From: Rhodeus uyekii
Lineage: Eukaryota; Chordata; Actinopteri; Cypriniformes; Acheilognathidae
Reading direction: 5' to 3'
Length of the DNA: 64,000 nucleotides
NCBI GenBank assembly: GCA_037043235.1
Contig: JAWRVZ010000235.1
Span: 106,001-170,000 of the forward strand
Shown here: one piece after another, positions 52,241 through 62,049 of the stretch
Layout of the letters: every line of letters begins with the position of its first letter
How positions within the stretch are numbered: the stretch's first letter is position 1
Program-made: the position numbers and the translations under genes
The notes under the pieces: generated by a model
Databases searched by the model: none
Told to the model about the DNA's origin: nothing
The model's input: the letters and a program-made list of their open reading frames with translations, nothing else

Positions 52241-54419
52241 CAGGGCAACTCAGATTAAAACATACTCGTGGGACAACGCTCAGGTGATTCTGGTGGGGAA
52301 CAAATGTGATCTGGAGGACGACAGACTGGTGGCCAGAGAGGACGGGCAGAGACTGGCTAGTGAGCTAGGCAGGTGTCAGGACAAAAGAAAACATCAGCCA
52401 CACACACACACACACACACACATGAGCCTGTAAATAAAGACTTGAGCGTGAGGGTCTAGAATTAACTTTTTGTTTGCAATCAATTTTGGGTGAATTACTG
52501 GGTAAAAAAAACATATTTCTATCTGGCTATGCCATTATGCATTATTATTTATATAGTTGTAAATGTGATATTTGGTTGAATGGATGTCTTTCAAAAATAC
52601 ATCCTCCTTTGCTCCACATATAAAAGCCGGTTTGAAGTGACATGTTAAGTTTAATAATGACAAAATGAACATTTGAGCTATTTTAAAGCCAAGTTCTACT
52701 CCCGTTCGGCTCTTGCCGAGTGTTAATTTTGGACCCTGTGCGTTTGCATATCACCCACTGAATTTCCTCTGGCCTGCAGAGCCTTATTTGGACAGAAAAA
52801 CGTTTCTTCTGTCCAAATATGGAAGAAATGCTATGAATGATACATGCCTTTCAAAAAGCAAATGTGTTGCTCAAAGGGTGTACATTTACTTTAATTGCTC
52901 AATAGATGTTAGATCTAGTAAGTTATGCCATTATATGTAGTGGTCAAGAATATATTACCTAAAATGATTAATCTAGAGTACTTTACTAATTACAGTGTTT
53001 TGTTGTGTAATTTGGAACTGAGTATGATTTCTAAGTACAATAATACCTCGGTTTACGAGTTACTTGGTATACGAGCAAATCGGTGTAAGAGCATTGTATC
53101 GGTGCGCGAGAAAAATATTCCCACGCGCATTGTGTGGAAAAGTCCTAACGCTCAGCATTTTCGTGCACATTTTTACTGGAAATATCCTAACGACAGCCTC
53201 TCACAAAGCCCATCACCCCTTCACTCGTTCATTCTCTCATTCTCTCCTACGGTTTGGTTGCATCATTCACCACAGTGATACTTTTATAAGTGATTTACAG
53301 TTTTACCTTGTGTTGTTAACATTAATTGTGATCGCTGTTGTTCATGTAGTGAAATATACACGTACAGTACAGCATATAGACAATGACCTCAAGATGAGTA
53401 AGAAAGAAGGGATGAAATTCTCCCTGTAAGCAGTAAAACCCTCCTCGTCTCCTTTACGCCAACAGCGATGCTACTCAAAGCTGAAGTGCATTACAGTAAA
53501 TTGTCAAGTATTTTTTGAGTTTAATTGTCAATTATTAGTTAGTATTTATATGAGATCTTAATGGTTATAATTTTAGCTGTAATTAATAATAAAATATATA
53601 AAATGGGCATTTATGGTCGTGTGGAACGAATCGAGTGATTTTTATTGCATTCTTATGGGGAAAATTGTTTTGGTGTACGAGAATTTTGAGTTACGAGCTC
53701 TTGGAACGAATTAAACTCATAAACCGAGGTATTACTGTAATGTGCCCAGGACTGTGTATATATTTGTATATAACTTTATACAACATAAAATAAATAAACA
53801 TGTATTTTATATAGAAACATTGATTTTGTAACCCTGGAAGATTTAACAGCTGAATGTGCAGATGTTTGTGAGGTTTGTTGGCATGAAATATTTATCATTA
53901 TATGGCATGAAATTGAATAATTCTGTAATATTTCATAAAACAATTTGATTTCATGACTTTAAAACAAAGGTAGCCGACTAATGAAGATGGAGAATGGGAA
54001 GCCCCTGTGTCTTTAAAAATAAAATATTATCGGCCAAACAGAACCTTAATATCAAATATCGCCCAGTCACTAATTATATGTGAATAATGTTTTATTCTGC
54101 TTGTAAAAATGATATTTTTGGGACAATAAACCAGAGAGGTTTATTCAACTAATATGTTTTATTTCATATTTGATGTCTAACTCAAGATATCTCCTCTTCT
54201 GTTTCTCTTTTTCTCTGCCCTCTTTTTGCAGGCTTCCAGTTTTTCGAGGCAAGTGCAAAGGATAATATTAACGTCAAGCAGGTGTTTGAGCGGCTGGTCG
54301 ACATCATCTGTGACAAAATGAACGAGAGCTTGGATGGAGACCCTGCTATCTTAACCAATCACAAAGGCCCGAGTCTGCAAGACACGCCCCCTGATGGACA
54401 GAGTGGCTGTGGATGTTAA
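45247..54419 (+). CDS. rab3d: Rab3 small GTPase, four coding exons (rab3d-like)
   Basis: Rab3 proteins are vesicle-bound GTPases that control regulated secretion; Rab3D acts mainly in exocrine and mast cells. Coding exons are 45247-45483, 51850-51968, 52244-52368 and 54232-54419, together 669 nt and 222 aa. The P-loop GNSSVGKT is at 32-39, switch I STVGIDF near 56-62, DTAGQE at 80-85 with catalytic Gln84, NKCD at 138-141 and EASAK at 166-170. The protein ends CGC, the CxC site for double geranylgeranylation. YMFKLLIIG, GFLLMYDI and the NHKGPSLQD tail resemble RAB3D more than RAB3A, B or C, and the nearby calponin gene supports this (CNN1 and RAB3D are close on human 19p13.2). The ATG directly follows an acceptor (cctctag), so a non-coding first exon is expected upstream. 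The last intron (52369-54231) must begin with GC to keep the frame. Intron 1 is 6.4 kb and full of repeats. Confidence 0.92.
45605..45895 (-). repeat. Possible interspersed repeat in rab3d intron 1
   Basis: In reverse it reads from a gacatgtcagtcgtg-like end through tacttcctgtttcctgtctc and cagctgtgtctaattccc. Similar words occur at 37430-37650 and in the other copies listed. Class unknown. Confidence 0.4.
46209..46552. repeat. MITE-like repeat in rab3d intron 1
   Basis: The ends gggtacatttacatgacaa and, inverted, ggccatttacacggcaacaa pair imperfectly. The interior is rich in acg words (aaaacgttttcaaaag). Confidence 0.5.
47401..47446. repeat. (CA)n microsatellite
   Basis: About 23 CA units. 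A compound TG/CG run lies at 47252-47302. Confidence 0.95.
47447..48482. other. rab3d intron 1, nothing recognised
   Basis: No conserved frame was seen. Confidence 0.4.
48483..49098. mobile_element. Pogo-like MITE in rab3d intron 1 (copy 2), 616 bp
   Basis: Ends CAGTAGTACCTCAAGATACG and, inverted, CAGTGGTACCTCGAGATACG are flanked by TA (48481, 49099). The left 100 bp and right 190 bp match copy 1 at 40695. The middle is different and resembles a gene promoter with 5' UTR: gcgccgcacgccgccatc, then CTCCTCCTCC, then gaaaggtaagc. Confidence 0.88.
49099..51849. other. rab3d intron 1, right part
   Basis: It holds a poly(A) run (49579-49595) and an 86-bp hairpin repeat at 50090-50175 (ggccctgtttacacctgg against agaccctgttgacacctg). 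No exon was recognised. Confidence 0.4.
50090..50175. repeat. Short foldback repeat, GTTTACACCTGGTATTAA type
   Basis: The termini GGCCCTGTTTACACCTG and AGACCCTGTTGACACCTG (reverse complement) are inverted. It resembles a known fish hairpin element. Confidence 0.55.
52191..52237. repeat. (TG)n microsatellite at the rab3d exon 3 acceptor
   Basis: About 20 TG units run up to 7 bases before the acceptor ttttccag at 52243, replacing most of the normal pyrimidine tract. Confidence 0.9.
52366..52374 (+). other. rab3d: Non-canonical GC splice donor in rab3d
   Basis: Exon 3 ends CTAG and the intron starts GCAGGT, joining to exon 4 at 54232 (tttgcag then GCTTCCAG) to give LASELGFQFFEASAK. The nearby GT at 52373 would leave four extra bases, shift the frame and destroy the conserved EASAK box. 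The exon-side AG and GCAGGT fit the strong consensus seen at GC-AG introns. Confidence 0.75.
53038..53737. mobile_element. Pogo-like MITE in rab3d intron 3, 700 bp
   Basis: Ends CAATAATACCTCGGTTTACG and, inverted, CAGTAATACCTCGGTTTATG are flanked by TA. Internal tacgag words repeat near both ends. ATGAGTAAGAAAGAAGGGAT near 53395 could be the remains of a transposase start, soon stopped at 53427. Confidence 0.85.
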
Positions 54420-54995
54420 TGATCCTCTCGCAACAAACACTCTTACTTGAAGGCAATCATTCACACACACACACACACACTCACACCGGAAAATAAACTC
54501 TTTCAAGTGTACAGCCATATATAGTATGAAATGCCAACCAAACAATAAGAATCCAGCATAAGCCCTTTAAAATGAATAACATTTAGTTACCAAAACATGC
54601 CCTTCAGGGATTGAATGAAATGGGACGGGCTTCCCTTTGTGTGATGTGTGGCTGCTAATACTTTGAACTGTGATATCTTGACGAGAACAGCCAGGAAAAT
54701 ACTGCATGAAACTGCAGAGCAGGAATCAGAAATTTACATGCCAACTGTATCTGTTTACATCATGCTCAGATAAAAAGCATTTATTCATCCGTGTGAAGTA
54801 GCTTTGAAATGTATATGATTATTTTAATGGATGCCAGATTGTGTTTTACTTCAATATAGGTGTGAAAACATTTAAGGACTGCTCTGGAAATATATTTCGT
54901 TAATATGATTGTCAAACTTCATAGCTTTTGATACTTGTTTCAAAAGTATGTCCTTGAGTCAGATTATATTTGTCTTTGGAATTTGCTTTGAATGT

Positions 54996-55001
54996 AATAA
55001 A
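54996..55001 (+). terminator. Candidate poly(A) signal of rab3d
   Basis: AATAAA lies about 580 bp after the rab3d stop. An earlier AATAAA is near 54488, so alternative 3' ends are possible. Confidence 0.4.
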
Positions 55002-55019
55002 CAACACCATGGACACTAA

Positions 55020-55499
55020 AGGTGACAAACCTGGATTATATTCAGTAAATAAGTCATGCATCGGTCAGGTGAGTCACACTTTGGTTTAAAATAGGTCATA
55101 AAAGGAAAGAATGGCTGTAAACGTCACATTAAATAAATGTAATTATTATGATTTAAATGATGAGCATTGTGTTTTTATGTAGGTTATCTTTTTATGCATG
55201 CTATTAGAATATCAATAATTGATATTGTGTGTCTGTCTATCTAGCTATAAATATATATATTCTATATACACGTATTAAGAATCCATTGCAATCTTAGAAA
55301 AACATCAAAAACAGAATGAGGTCAACTGTAAATGAGTCATGCATTGGTCAGGAGAGTTAGTTTATTCACACTTTGGTTGTGTATCTGTCTGTCTGTATAT
55401 ATACACACATTAAGAAGTCATTGCGGTCTCAGAAAAACCGATGAGTGACATTGTGATGCTGCAGAGCGTTATTTTTAAATATCTGATGAGTAATAATAA
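55020..55499. other. Flank after rab3d, nothing recognised
   Basis: Two similar segments (55055 gtcatgcatcggtcaggtga and 55337 gtcatgcattggtcaggaga) suggest a local direct duplication of about 280 bp spacing. Confidence 0.35.
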
Positions 55500-55740
55500 T
55501 AAAGGCATCTCTAGCACAGTGAAGCATCAGGCGAAAGTATTTTTAGCTGCTGGTGTTGGTGAGCCACTTCACTGTGAAAAGATGTTTAATGCTTTGGAGG
55601 ACAAATCTTTTGTCTAGATTTGAACCCTATAGTGAATATTTGGTCTCACATTAAACAAACAAACTAGGAGACATTTTTTTACTTCTCATGAACCGTTTGA
55701 AGCCATTAAGATCATTAAAAGTCCACTAAATATTCGGTCA
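55500..55740 (+). pseudogene. Possible Tc1 transposase relic
   Basis: LNPIVNIWSHIK near 55622-55658 resembles the DLNPIENVW motif of Tc1 transposases, and gtgaagcatcaggcg upstream resembles VKHGGG-coding DNA. It is strongly degraded. Confidence 0.35.
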
Positions 55741-56049
55741 ATTTTCTTTTCTTTCTTTTTTTGTACAGGAGTATGTGTGTGAATGTTTTGTGCGTGTGTT
55801 TATATACAGAATATATTGACAGAAAAATACAGAATTATTGACATTTTTGCAGTTATTAAAAAAGAAAAACTGAAATATCACATGGTTATCAGTATTCAGA
55901 CCCTTTGCTGTGACACTCATTTATTTAACTCAGGTGCTGTCCATTTCTTCGGATCATCTTTGAGATGGTTCTACACCTTCATTTGAGTCCAGCTGTGTTT
56001 GCTTACACTGATTGGACTTGATTAGGAAAGCCACACACCTGTCTATGTG

Positions 56050-56365
56050 TTGCACCGAAGGTGCGTGTGATGCGGAGACCAAAAGAGAGAACGCGGAGCA
56101 TCCAACCAAAAAACACTTTAGTCAAAACTGAAAACAAAAAGCGCACGATGGTGCAAAAACTCGGACGGGGAACAAGGGAGAGACATCCACACGCAACCAA
56201 CTTCCATGTAACACTTACAATCACCGACAAAGACACGAGGAACATGAAGGGGATTTATACACGAGGAAAATGGGAAACAGCTGTCATGATTAACTGGGTA
56301 ATGACTAATAAGACAGGAGGAACCCGGATGTGACAGACGCGACAGGACTATGACACTATGTAAGG
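56050..56365 (-). repeat. Foreign segment inside the Tc1 element
   Basis: This block replaces the end of the transposase gene. Words such as gggaaacagctg and acacgaggaacatgaa resemble the repeats at 20395-21090 and 45605-45895. Confidence 0.4.
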
Positions 56366-57093
56366 TAAACGTTGGTGGACAGCCATTTATTGGTCTCTCC
56401 AGAGATGCTCAATTGGGTTTAAGTCAGGGCTCTGGCTGGTCCAATCAAGAACAGTCATGGAGTTGTTGTGAAGCCACTCCTTCGTTGTTTTAGCTGTGTG
56501 CTTCGGATCATTGTCTTGTTGGAAGGTAAACCTTCGGCCCAGTCTAAGCACTCTGGAGAATGTTTTCGTCCAGGATATCCCTGTACACGCCGCATTCATA
56601 TTTTCCTCTATTGCAACCAGTCGTCCTGCATCTGAAAAACACCCACAGCTGATGCTGCACCACCATGCTTCACTATTGGGACTTTATTGCACAGGTGATG
56701 AGCAGTGCCTGCTTTTCTCCAGAAATACCGCTGAGAATTAAGGCCAAAAAGTGCTTCAACTCATCAGACCAGAGAATCTTATTTCTCTCCATTTTGGAGT
56801 CCTTCAGGTGTTTTTTTTTTCATGTGTCTTGCACTGTGGAGATGCTTCCGTCGGGCCACTCTGCCATAAAGCCCCGACTGGTGGAGCTGCAGTGATGGTT
56901 AACTTTCTACAACTTTCTCCCGACTGCATCTCTGGAGCTCAGCCTCAATGATCTTTGGGTTCTTCTTTACCTCTCTCACCAAGGCTCTTCTCCCCCGATA
57001 GCTCAGTTTGGCAGGACTGCCAGCTCTAGGAAGGGTTCTAGTCGTGCCAAACATCTTCAATTTAAGGATTATGGAGGCCACTGTACTCTTAGG

Positions 57094-57902
57094 TAGGGAT
57101 GGCTGACGCGAAACCTGCGTTTCGACACAGTGTCGAGATCCCGAAGCGTAGATGTTTCGAAACACTGAACCGAAACTGTGATTCAAAACAACAATGTCAC
57201 GTGACTTTGGCTAAACGAATCGTCTGCGTGTTTCACAAGTGTTTCGATAGGCGGTGCTTGCCGAGTCTGCGTTTGATTGACAGGGGCGGGAACAAACCAC
57301 ACAATCGCACATCTGTCTCAACTCAAAGTTTAAAAGAGGAGTTAATGCACCTTCACCTCGTGTGTTTTTATAGTGACATTTATTGTGCGACTTGGTTAGT
57401 TATTTTTAGGCTACATTTAAATTAAACATATTTACTGATAGACTACAGACAGTGACTGATAGATAGATAGATAGATATAGTGAAACATTCATATAGGTTT
57501 AGTTAGATATTGACAGATAGCATAGCAGTTAGACATATAGAATTTCATAAATAGATTGAATCTATATATATATTTGAATCTTAGATATATACATTTCTAT
57601 ATAGATTCAAATATTAATATATAGATTAATAGATATACAGTATATACTTTCATAAATATATAGATTCATAGATAAATCTATATATATATATATATATGAG
57701 AGAGAAAACTCGCCACATTAACACAAACACAACATTTTTTTTTTTTTATGGATTGTTGTCAAAGTTTCAGACATGTGCAATTGACCACTAGATGTCGCCA
57801 TGGAGACGGGTGTCGGTAAAGAGTTTCGAAGCCTCGAAACAATACGTCACATTTGATTCAAGTGTTTCAGTGTTTCATGAAGCCTTGCTTTGCCCATCAC
57901 TA
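57094..57902. mobile_element. hAT-like non-autonomous element, 809 bp
   Basis: An exact 8-bp duplication CTCTTAGG stands at 57086-57093 and 57903-57910. The ends are TAGGGATGGC and, inverted, TAGTGATGGG. Both features are typical of the hAT superfamily. The interior has GATA runs and tttcgaa words, but no transposase frame. Confidence 0.88.
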
Positions 57903-58299
57903 CTCTTAGGAACCATAAGTGCAGCCAAAATGTTTTTGTAACCTTGGCCAGATCCGTGCCTTTCTGTCTCTGAGCTTTTCAGGCAGTTCCTTTGACCTCA
58001 TGATTCTCATTTGCTCTGACATGCACTGTGAGCTGGAAGGTCTTATATAGACAGGTGTGTGGCTTTCCTAATCAAGTCCAATCAGTGTAATCAAACACGG
58101 CTGGACTCAAATGAAGGTGTAGAACCATCTCAAGGATGATTAGAAGAAATGTAAACCACCTGAGTTAAATATGAGTGTCATAGTATGACACACACACACA
58201 CACACACGTATATATATTGTATCCAAAATATTATAATATCCAAACCAGGTAGCAACAAATTGTGCATTATGCTCCACCAGTGTAGTTCATCATAGGTAC

Positions 58300-59190
58300 A
58301 CTGTAAAAAAAAATCCTAATTTTACAGAAAATAACTCTAATTTTTTACAGTATTTTTTTGTAAATCTAAATTATGTTTAAAACTATGTAAAATTACAATA
58401 AATATCAGTAAATTAACAACTTGACTGTTATTTTAAGGATTATATCATTAATGACAAATTACAGTAATTCTTATTTTTTATACAGAAAATTACTGTATTA
58501 TTTATACAGTATTTTTCTATTTTTATACATTACGTACAAATTCATGTAAAATTACAATAAATATCAGTAAATTAACAACTTGACTGTTATTTTAAGGATT
58601 ATATCATTAATGACAAATTACAGTAATTCTTATTTTTTATACAGAAAATTACTGTATTATTTATACAGTATTTTTCTATTTTTATACATTACGTACAAAT
58701 TCATGTAAAATTACAATAAATATCAGTAAATTAACAAATTGACTGTTATTTTAAGGATTATATCATTAATGACAAATTACAGTAATTCTTATTTTTTTAT
58801 ACAGAAAATTACTGTATTATTTATACAGTATTTTTACTATTTTTATACATTACGTACAAATTCATGTAAAATTACAATAAATATCAGTAAATTAACAACT
58901 TGACTGTTATTTTAAGGATTATATCATTAAATAAAAAATTACAGTAATTCTTATTTTTTTATACAGAAAATTACTGTATTATTTCTATAGTATTTTTCTA
59001 TTTTTATACAATACGTACAAATTCATGTAAAATTACAATACATATCAGTAAATTAACAACTTGACTGTTATTTTAAGGATTATATCATTAAATGAAAAAT
59101 TACAGTAATTTCCCTTATTATTACAGAAAATTACCTTATTATTATCTTTTCTGTTTTCATTCAATACATACAAATCCATGTAAAATTACG
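58300..59190. repeat. Minisatellite of about 160 bp unit
   Basis: The marker GACTGTTATTTTAAGG occurs at 58423, 58582, 58741, 58902 and 59063, giving periods of 159-161 bp. Each unit contains inverted pairs of ACAGTAATT and AATTACTGT. The outer copies are more diverged than the inner ones. Confidence 0.95.
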
Positions 59191-59350
59191 AACAATATAT
59201 GTAAAATAATACATTGTTTTATTTATACCATATTTTTCTGTAAAAGAATAATTCTAGCCCACTTCTAGAAAATGAAGATCCAAGAATGTGCATCAGATGT
59301 GTTCTTAAGAAGCCACAGTAAACTTTATTGTTTATATATGTAATACTCCA

Positions 59351-59780
59351 GTAAGGGAGTAAGGTGATATATGTTGATTATAAATCACACTCAGTTACCC
59401 ACGATGTTCATTCATTTAACCTTATAACGTGAATACAACAGAAACATACACAAATTATATACAACTAGTACATAGCTTTACACTTAACAGAAACAACGAG
59501 TAACGAAAGCATTAAAGCACATATAACAAACACTTCCTGTGTGGCGCGGCATCGTCAGCGCGCGCACGCGCGCGCGCTATCTCGGTACATTTGAGTTAAC
59601 TGAACACGTTGATACTGAAAACACTTAACCCGCACAACACTCGAATATGCTAGACAAAACACTCATGACACTCAAACCTGTCTTTCCAACCGTGCATACC
59701 TGTAAGGGAGTGATATATGTTGATTATAAATCACACTCAGTCACCCGCATGTTCATTCACTTAACTTTATAACGTGAATG
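59351..59780. repeat. 80-bp direct repeat, 351 bp apart
   Basis: Copies at 59351-59435 and 59702-59780 share tgatatatgttgattataaa and tcacactcagt, then ttataacgtgaat, with a few changes and a short insertion in the first. Confidence 0.85.
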
Positions 59781-59850
59781 AAGTCTCTCGCGAGAACTCC
59801 CTTCATCCCGCCACGCAGCGACGTGCACGTCACACGTACAACCAATCACA
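59530..59850. promoter_or_regulatory. CpG-rich block with TCTCGCGAGA motif
   Basis: The palindrome TCTCGCGAGA at 59786-59795 is a known core promoter element of CpG promoters. A Z-DNA-prone run gcgcgcgcacgcgcgcgcgc is at about 59558-59577, and CG-rich words reach 59840. No adjoining gene was recognised on either strand. It may be a promoter of an unseen transcript or part of a retroelement. Confidence 0.35.
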
Positions 59851-60479
59851 CGATGATTAACTTGAAATGAATAACCTATTCTAGAACACAATATATTTAC
59901 AACCAATATTCATATCAAAGAACAACGAACAAACAACAAAAAACAATCACATACAAATAAATCAAACTCAATTATTTACACATATCACATATACATTTGA
60001 TTAACGCTAAGTTTTATGCATTAGCTTACCTTACCCTAACCCTAAAAGCCTGACAATGTCAATGCCAAATACCTTTAAATATTGTGGTATTCTGACATGT
60101 TTCTAACTGACACATCTTCTACTCATAAAGATCAGGACTTACAAGCTTATCACTCGTATTTACAGCATTGTGGTGCCTAATCCTAATTTTAACCCCAAAC
60201 CCAGGCCTGGTCTCACAGACAGGGTTAAGACTAAGCTAGGATTAGCCCTTAGTTCAATCAATACATTTAAGTATCTTTAATAAACGGCAAAAATTAAATA
60301 AATAATAATAAGACACATTTGTTACATAAATGAATTGCCTCAGGCACAAAAGTTTATAATGATTTGTAGAACATCAAATTGTCCTAAAACGCTGCCACAG
60401 GGGCAACCACTCGAAGTCTGTCTAAAAAGTCTGTCTCATGAGACTATACCATGATTAAAATGAAACTGAAGTTTTTGTC
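59851..60479. other. No gene recognised
   Basis: AT-rich; a short segment near 60200-60250 (ggcctggtctcacagacagg) looks like a common fish dispersed repeat. Confidence 0.35.
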
Positions 60480-60988
60480 CTAAAATAACAAGGCTGCAAA
60501 AGATCAAATGCAGACGAGAAGTCCACAAACAAAAAGCCATGCAAAAGCCCAAGCTGTTTTTGTGCTCAAAGTTGATGTGTTAGAAGCAGGAAAAATGGGC
60601 AAGCGTAAGGATTAACAGATGAGCTACTGGAGCTCAAACTGCTCAAGAAGTTAATGCTGGTTCTGATAGAAAGGGGTCAGAATACACAGAGCATCTCAGT
60701 TTATTGCATATGGGGCAGCATAGAGACCAGTCAGGGTGTCCATGCGGACTCCTGTTCACCTCCAAAAGTGCCAACAGTGGGCATCGGAACAGTGAGCATC
60801 AGAACTGGACCACAGAGCACAGATTCCGATGAATCATATTTTCTTTTGCATGATGGTGGCCAGGTGCGTGTGCATTGCTTACAAGACTTAAAGGATCTGT
60901 TGCTAACATATTGGGGGTCAGGGCATTTTTTTACCAGCAAAAGGGGGACCAACACAATATTAGGAAGGTCATAATATTATGCCTGATT
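60480..60988 (+). mobile_element. Tc1-like transposon remnant, plus strand
   Basis: Parts of a Tc1 transposase reading (near GTVSIRTGPQSTDSDESYF, then DGGQVRVHCL) are joined by an internal deletion to a C-terminal piece (LQDLKDLLLT). It ends in the typical end sequence aggaaggtcataatattatg. The left end is missing. Confidence 0.7.
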
Positions 60989-61158
60989 ATGCAATGTTAG
61001 CAAACAAGTGTTGCTTTGGAGAGAAGATTAAACCTAAACCAACAGGTTGTGTAACAGTGGCACACAGTAAAAGTGAAAATGAGAGTTGACATTATTAGGC
61101 AGAATATTTCTAAAGGAAAGGTCAGGTAAATAAATTGTGTTTTACTGCAATAAAAAAA

Positions 61159-61161
<3 letters not shown>

Positions 61162-61228
<67 letters not shown>
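61162..61228. repeat. (TA)n microsatellite
   Basis: About 33 TA units; open frames here code only IYIYIY. Confidence 0.95.
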
Positions 61229-61233
<5 letters not shown>

Positions 61234-61632
61234 ATATACACATATATATGTCCAATAAAAACACAATTTAAACAATTATTTAATACAACAGCCTACAAAT
61301 GCCACATTATTGTATGTCTGTGTTGCTTTGAGCATGATTGGTTATGCTGAGTTTCATCCAGGAATCTGGCCAATGACAAATGTGCGCGCCTTTTACAGCG
61401 TGCGCGCCTTTTTTCAAATTTGAAAAAAAAAAAATTGTTGGAAAGCGAGTGTACGCGCGCGCGCGTATTTGTCTGTGTGCGTTGCAGCTCGCCATCTGCA
61501 GTGCACAGTACTACTTCAGCTCGGTTTTGCATGGATTATTACATTGATTATTTTACGTCGGACTGCAAAGTTTTCTATTTTAGGCAAATTTAAGTTGCGG
61601 ATTGTTAATGGTGAACAAACAAAAAATGCAAT
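61229..61632 (+). promoter_or_regulatory. Candidate CpG promoter upstream of the 61633 frame
   Basis: Two copies of gcgcgccttttacagcgtgc-like sequence (61382-61411) and the run acgcgcgcgcgcgta (61453-61467) make a small CpG-rich zone ahead of the candidate ATG. No TATA box is evident. Confidence 0.25.
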
Positions 61633-62042
61633 ATGGCCAACGACTTTTACCAACGTGTAACGTTACCGGACAACTACAGAAGGTAAGTTAAATAAGTTAG
61701 CTTTTATTAAAAAAAATATAGTCTGCTACATTGTGATGTAATGTGTTTAAGTAATAATCTAATCGCGATAACGACATATGTAATATTACATAGTTCAATG
61801 TATTAGCTAACGTTAACTGTGTGTTGTTAGCATGTGTTAATATTTTAAACTAGGATTAAGATTTTTAAAAAAAGTCTATATAAGAGCTTTGTAAATGAGC
61901 GAACTGAGAACGGAGTCTTGTACAAGCTCTTTTGAAAATCCCTGTTAGTAAGTAAATGGCTAATGTGTGCGTGTGTGTGTTTGTGTGTGTAAAATACATT
62001 TTAGGAAGAAAAAATCCAGCCACACGATCTTCAGCAGGAGCG
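61633..62042 (+). CDS. Candidate first two coding exons of an unidentified gene
   Basis: An ATG with A at -3 and G at +4 opens MANDFYQRVTLPDNYR. The frame runs to a perfect donor (cagaag then gtaagt) at 61683. A 38-bp exon at 62005-62042 follows acceptor cattttag and ends at donor gtgagt. Joined in phase it continues KKKSSHTIFSRS with a basic stretch. Just upstream (61380-61500) is a CpG-rich segment that could be a promoter. I do not recognise the protein; later exons would lie beyond the window. The two short exons could be chance, so this is a hypothesis resting on frame agreement and good splice sites. Confidence 0.3.
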
Positions 62043-62049
62043 GTGAGTA

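Larger units (their letters stand above)
55885..58190 (-). mobile_element. Tc1-like transposon, minus strand, interrupted
   Basis: Long inverted repeats of roughly 160 bp (55885-56046 and 58030-58170, sharing ggttctacaccttcatttga) bound a transposase pseudogene on the minus strand. The DNA-binding part is seen at about 56910-57085 (SPAKLSYRGRRALVREVKKN) and the catalytic part at 56395-56600 (RFTFQQDNDPKHTAKTT, SPDLNPIEHLW). Frameshifts lie between. A hAT-like element is inserted at 57094-57902, and unrelated DNA replaces the 3' end of the gene at about 56050-56365. Confidence 0.85.

Noticed and set aside
52373..52374. GT donor for rab3d exon 3
   Set aside because: It adds four bases, shifts the frame and removes EASAK and the CxC end.
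60997..61350. IYIY-rich frames on both strands
   Set aside because: They are produced by the (TA)n microsatellite at 61162-61228.
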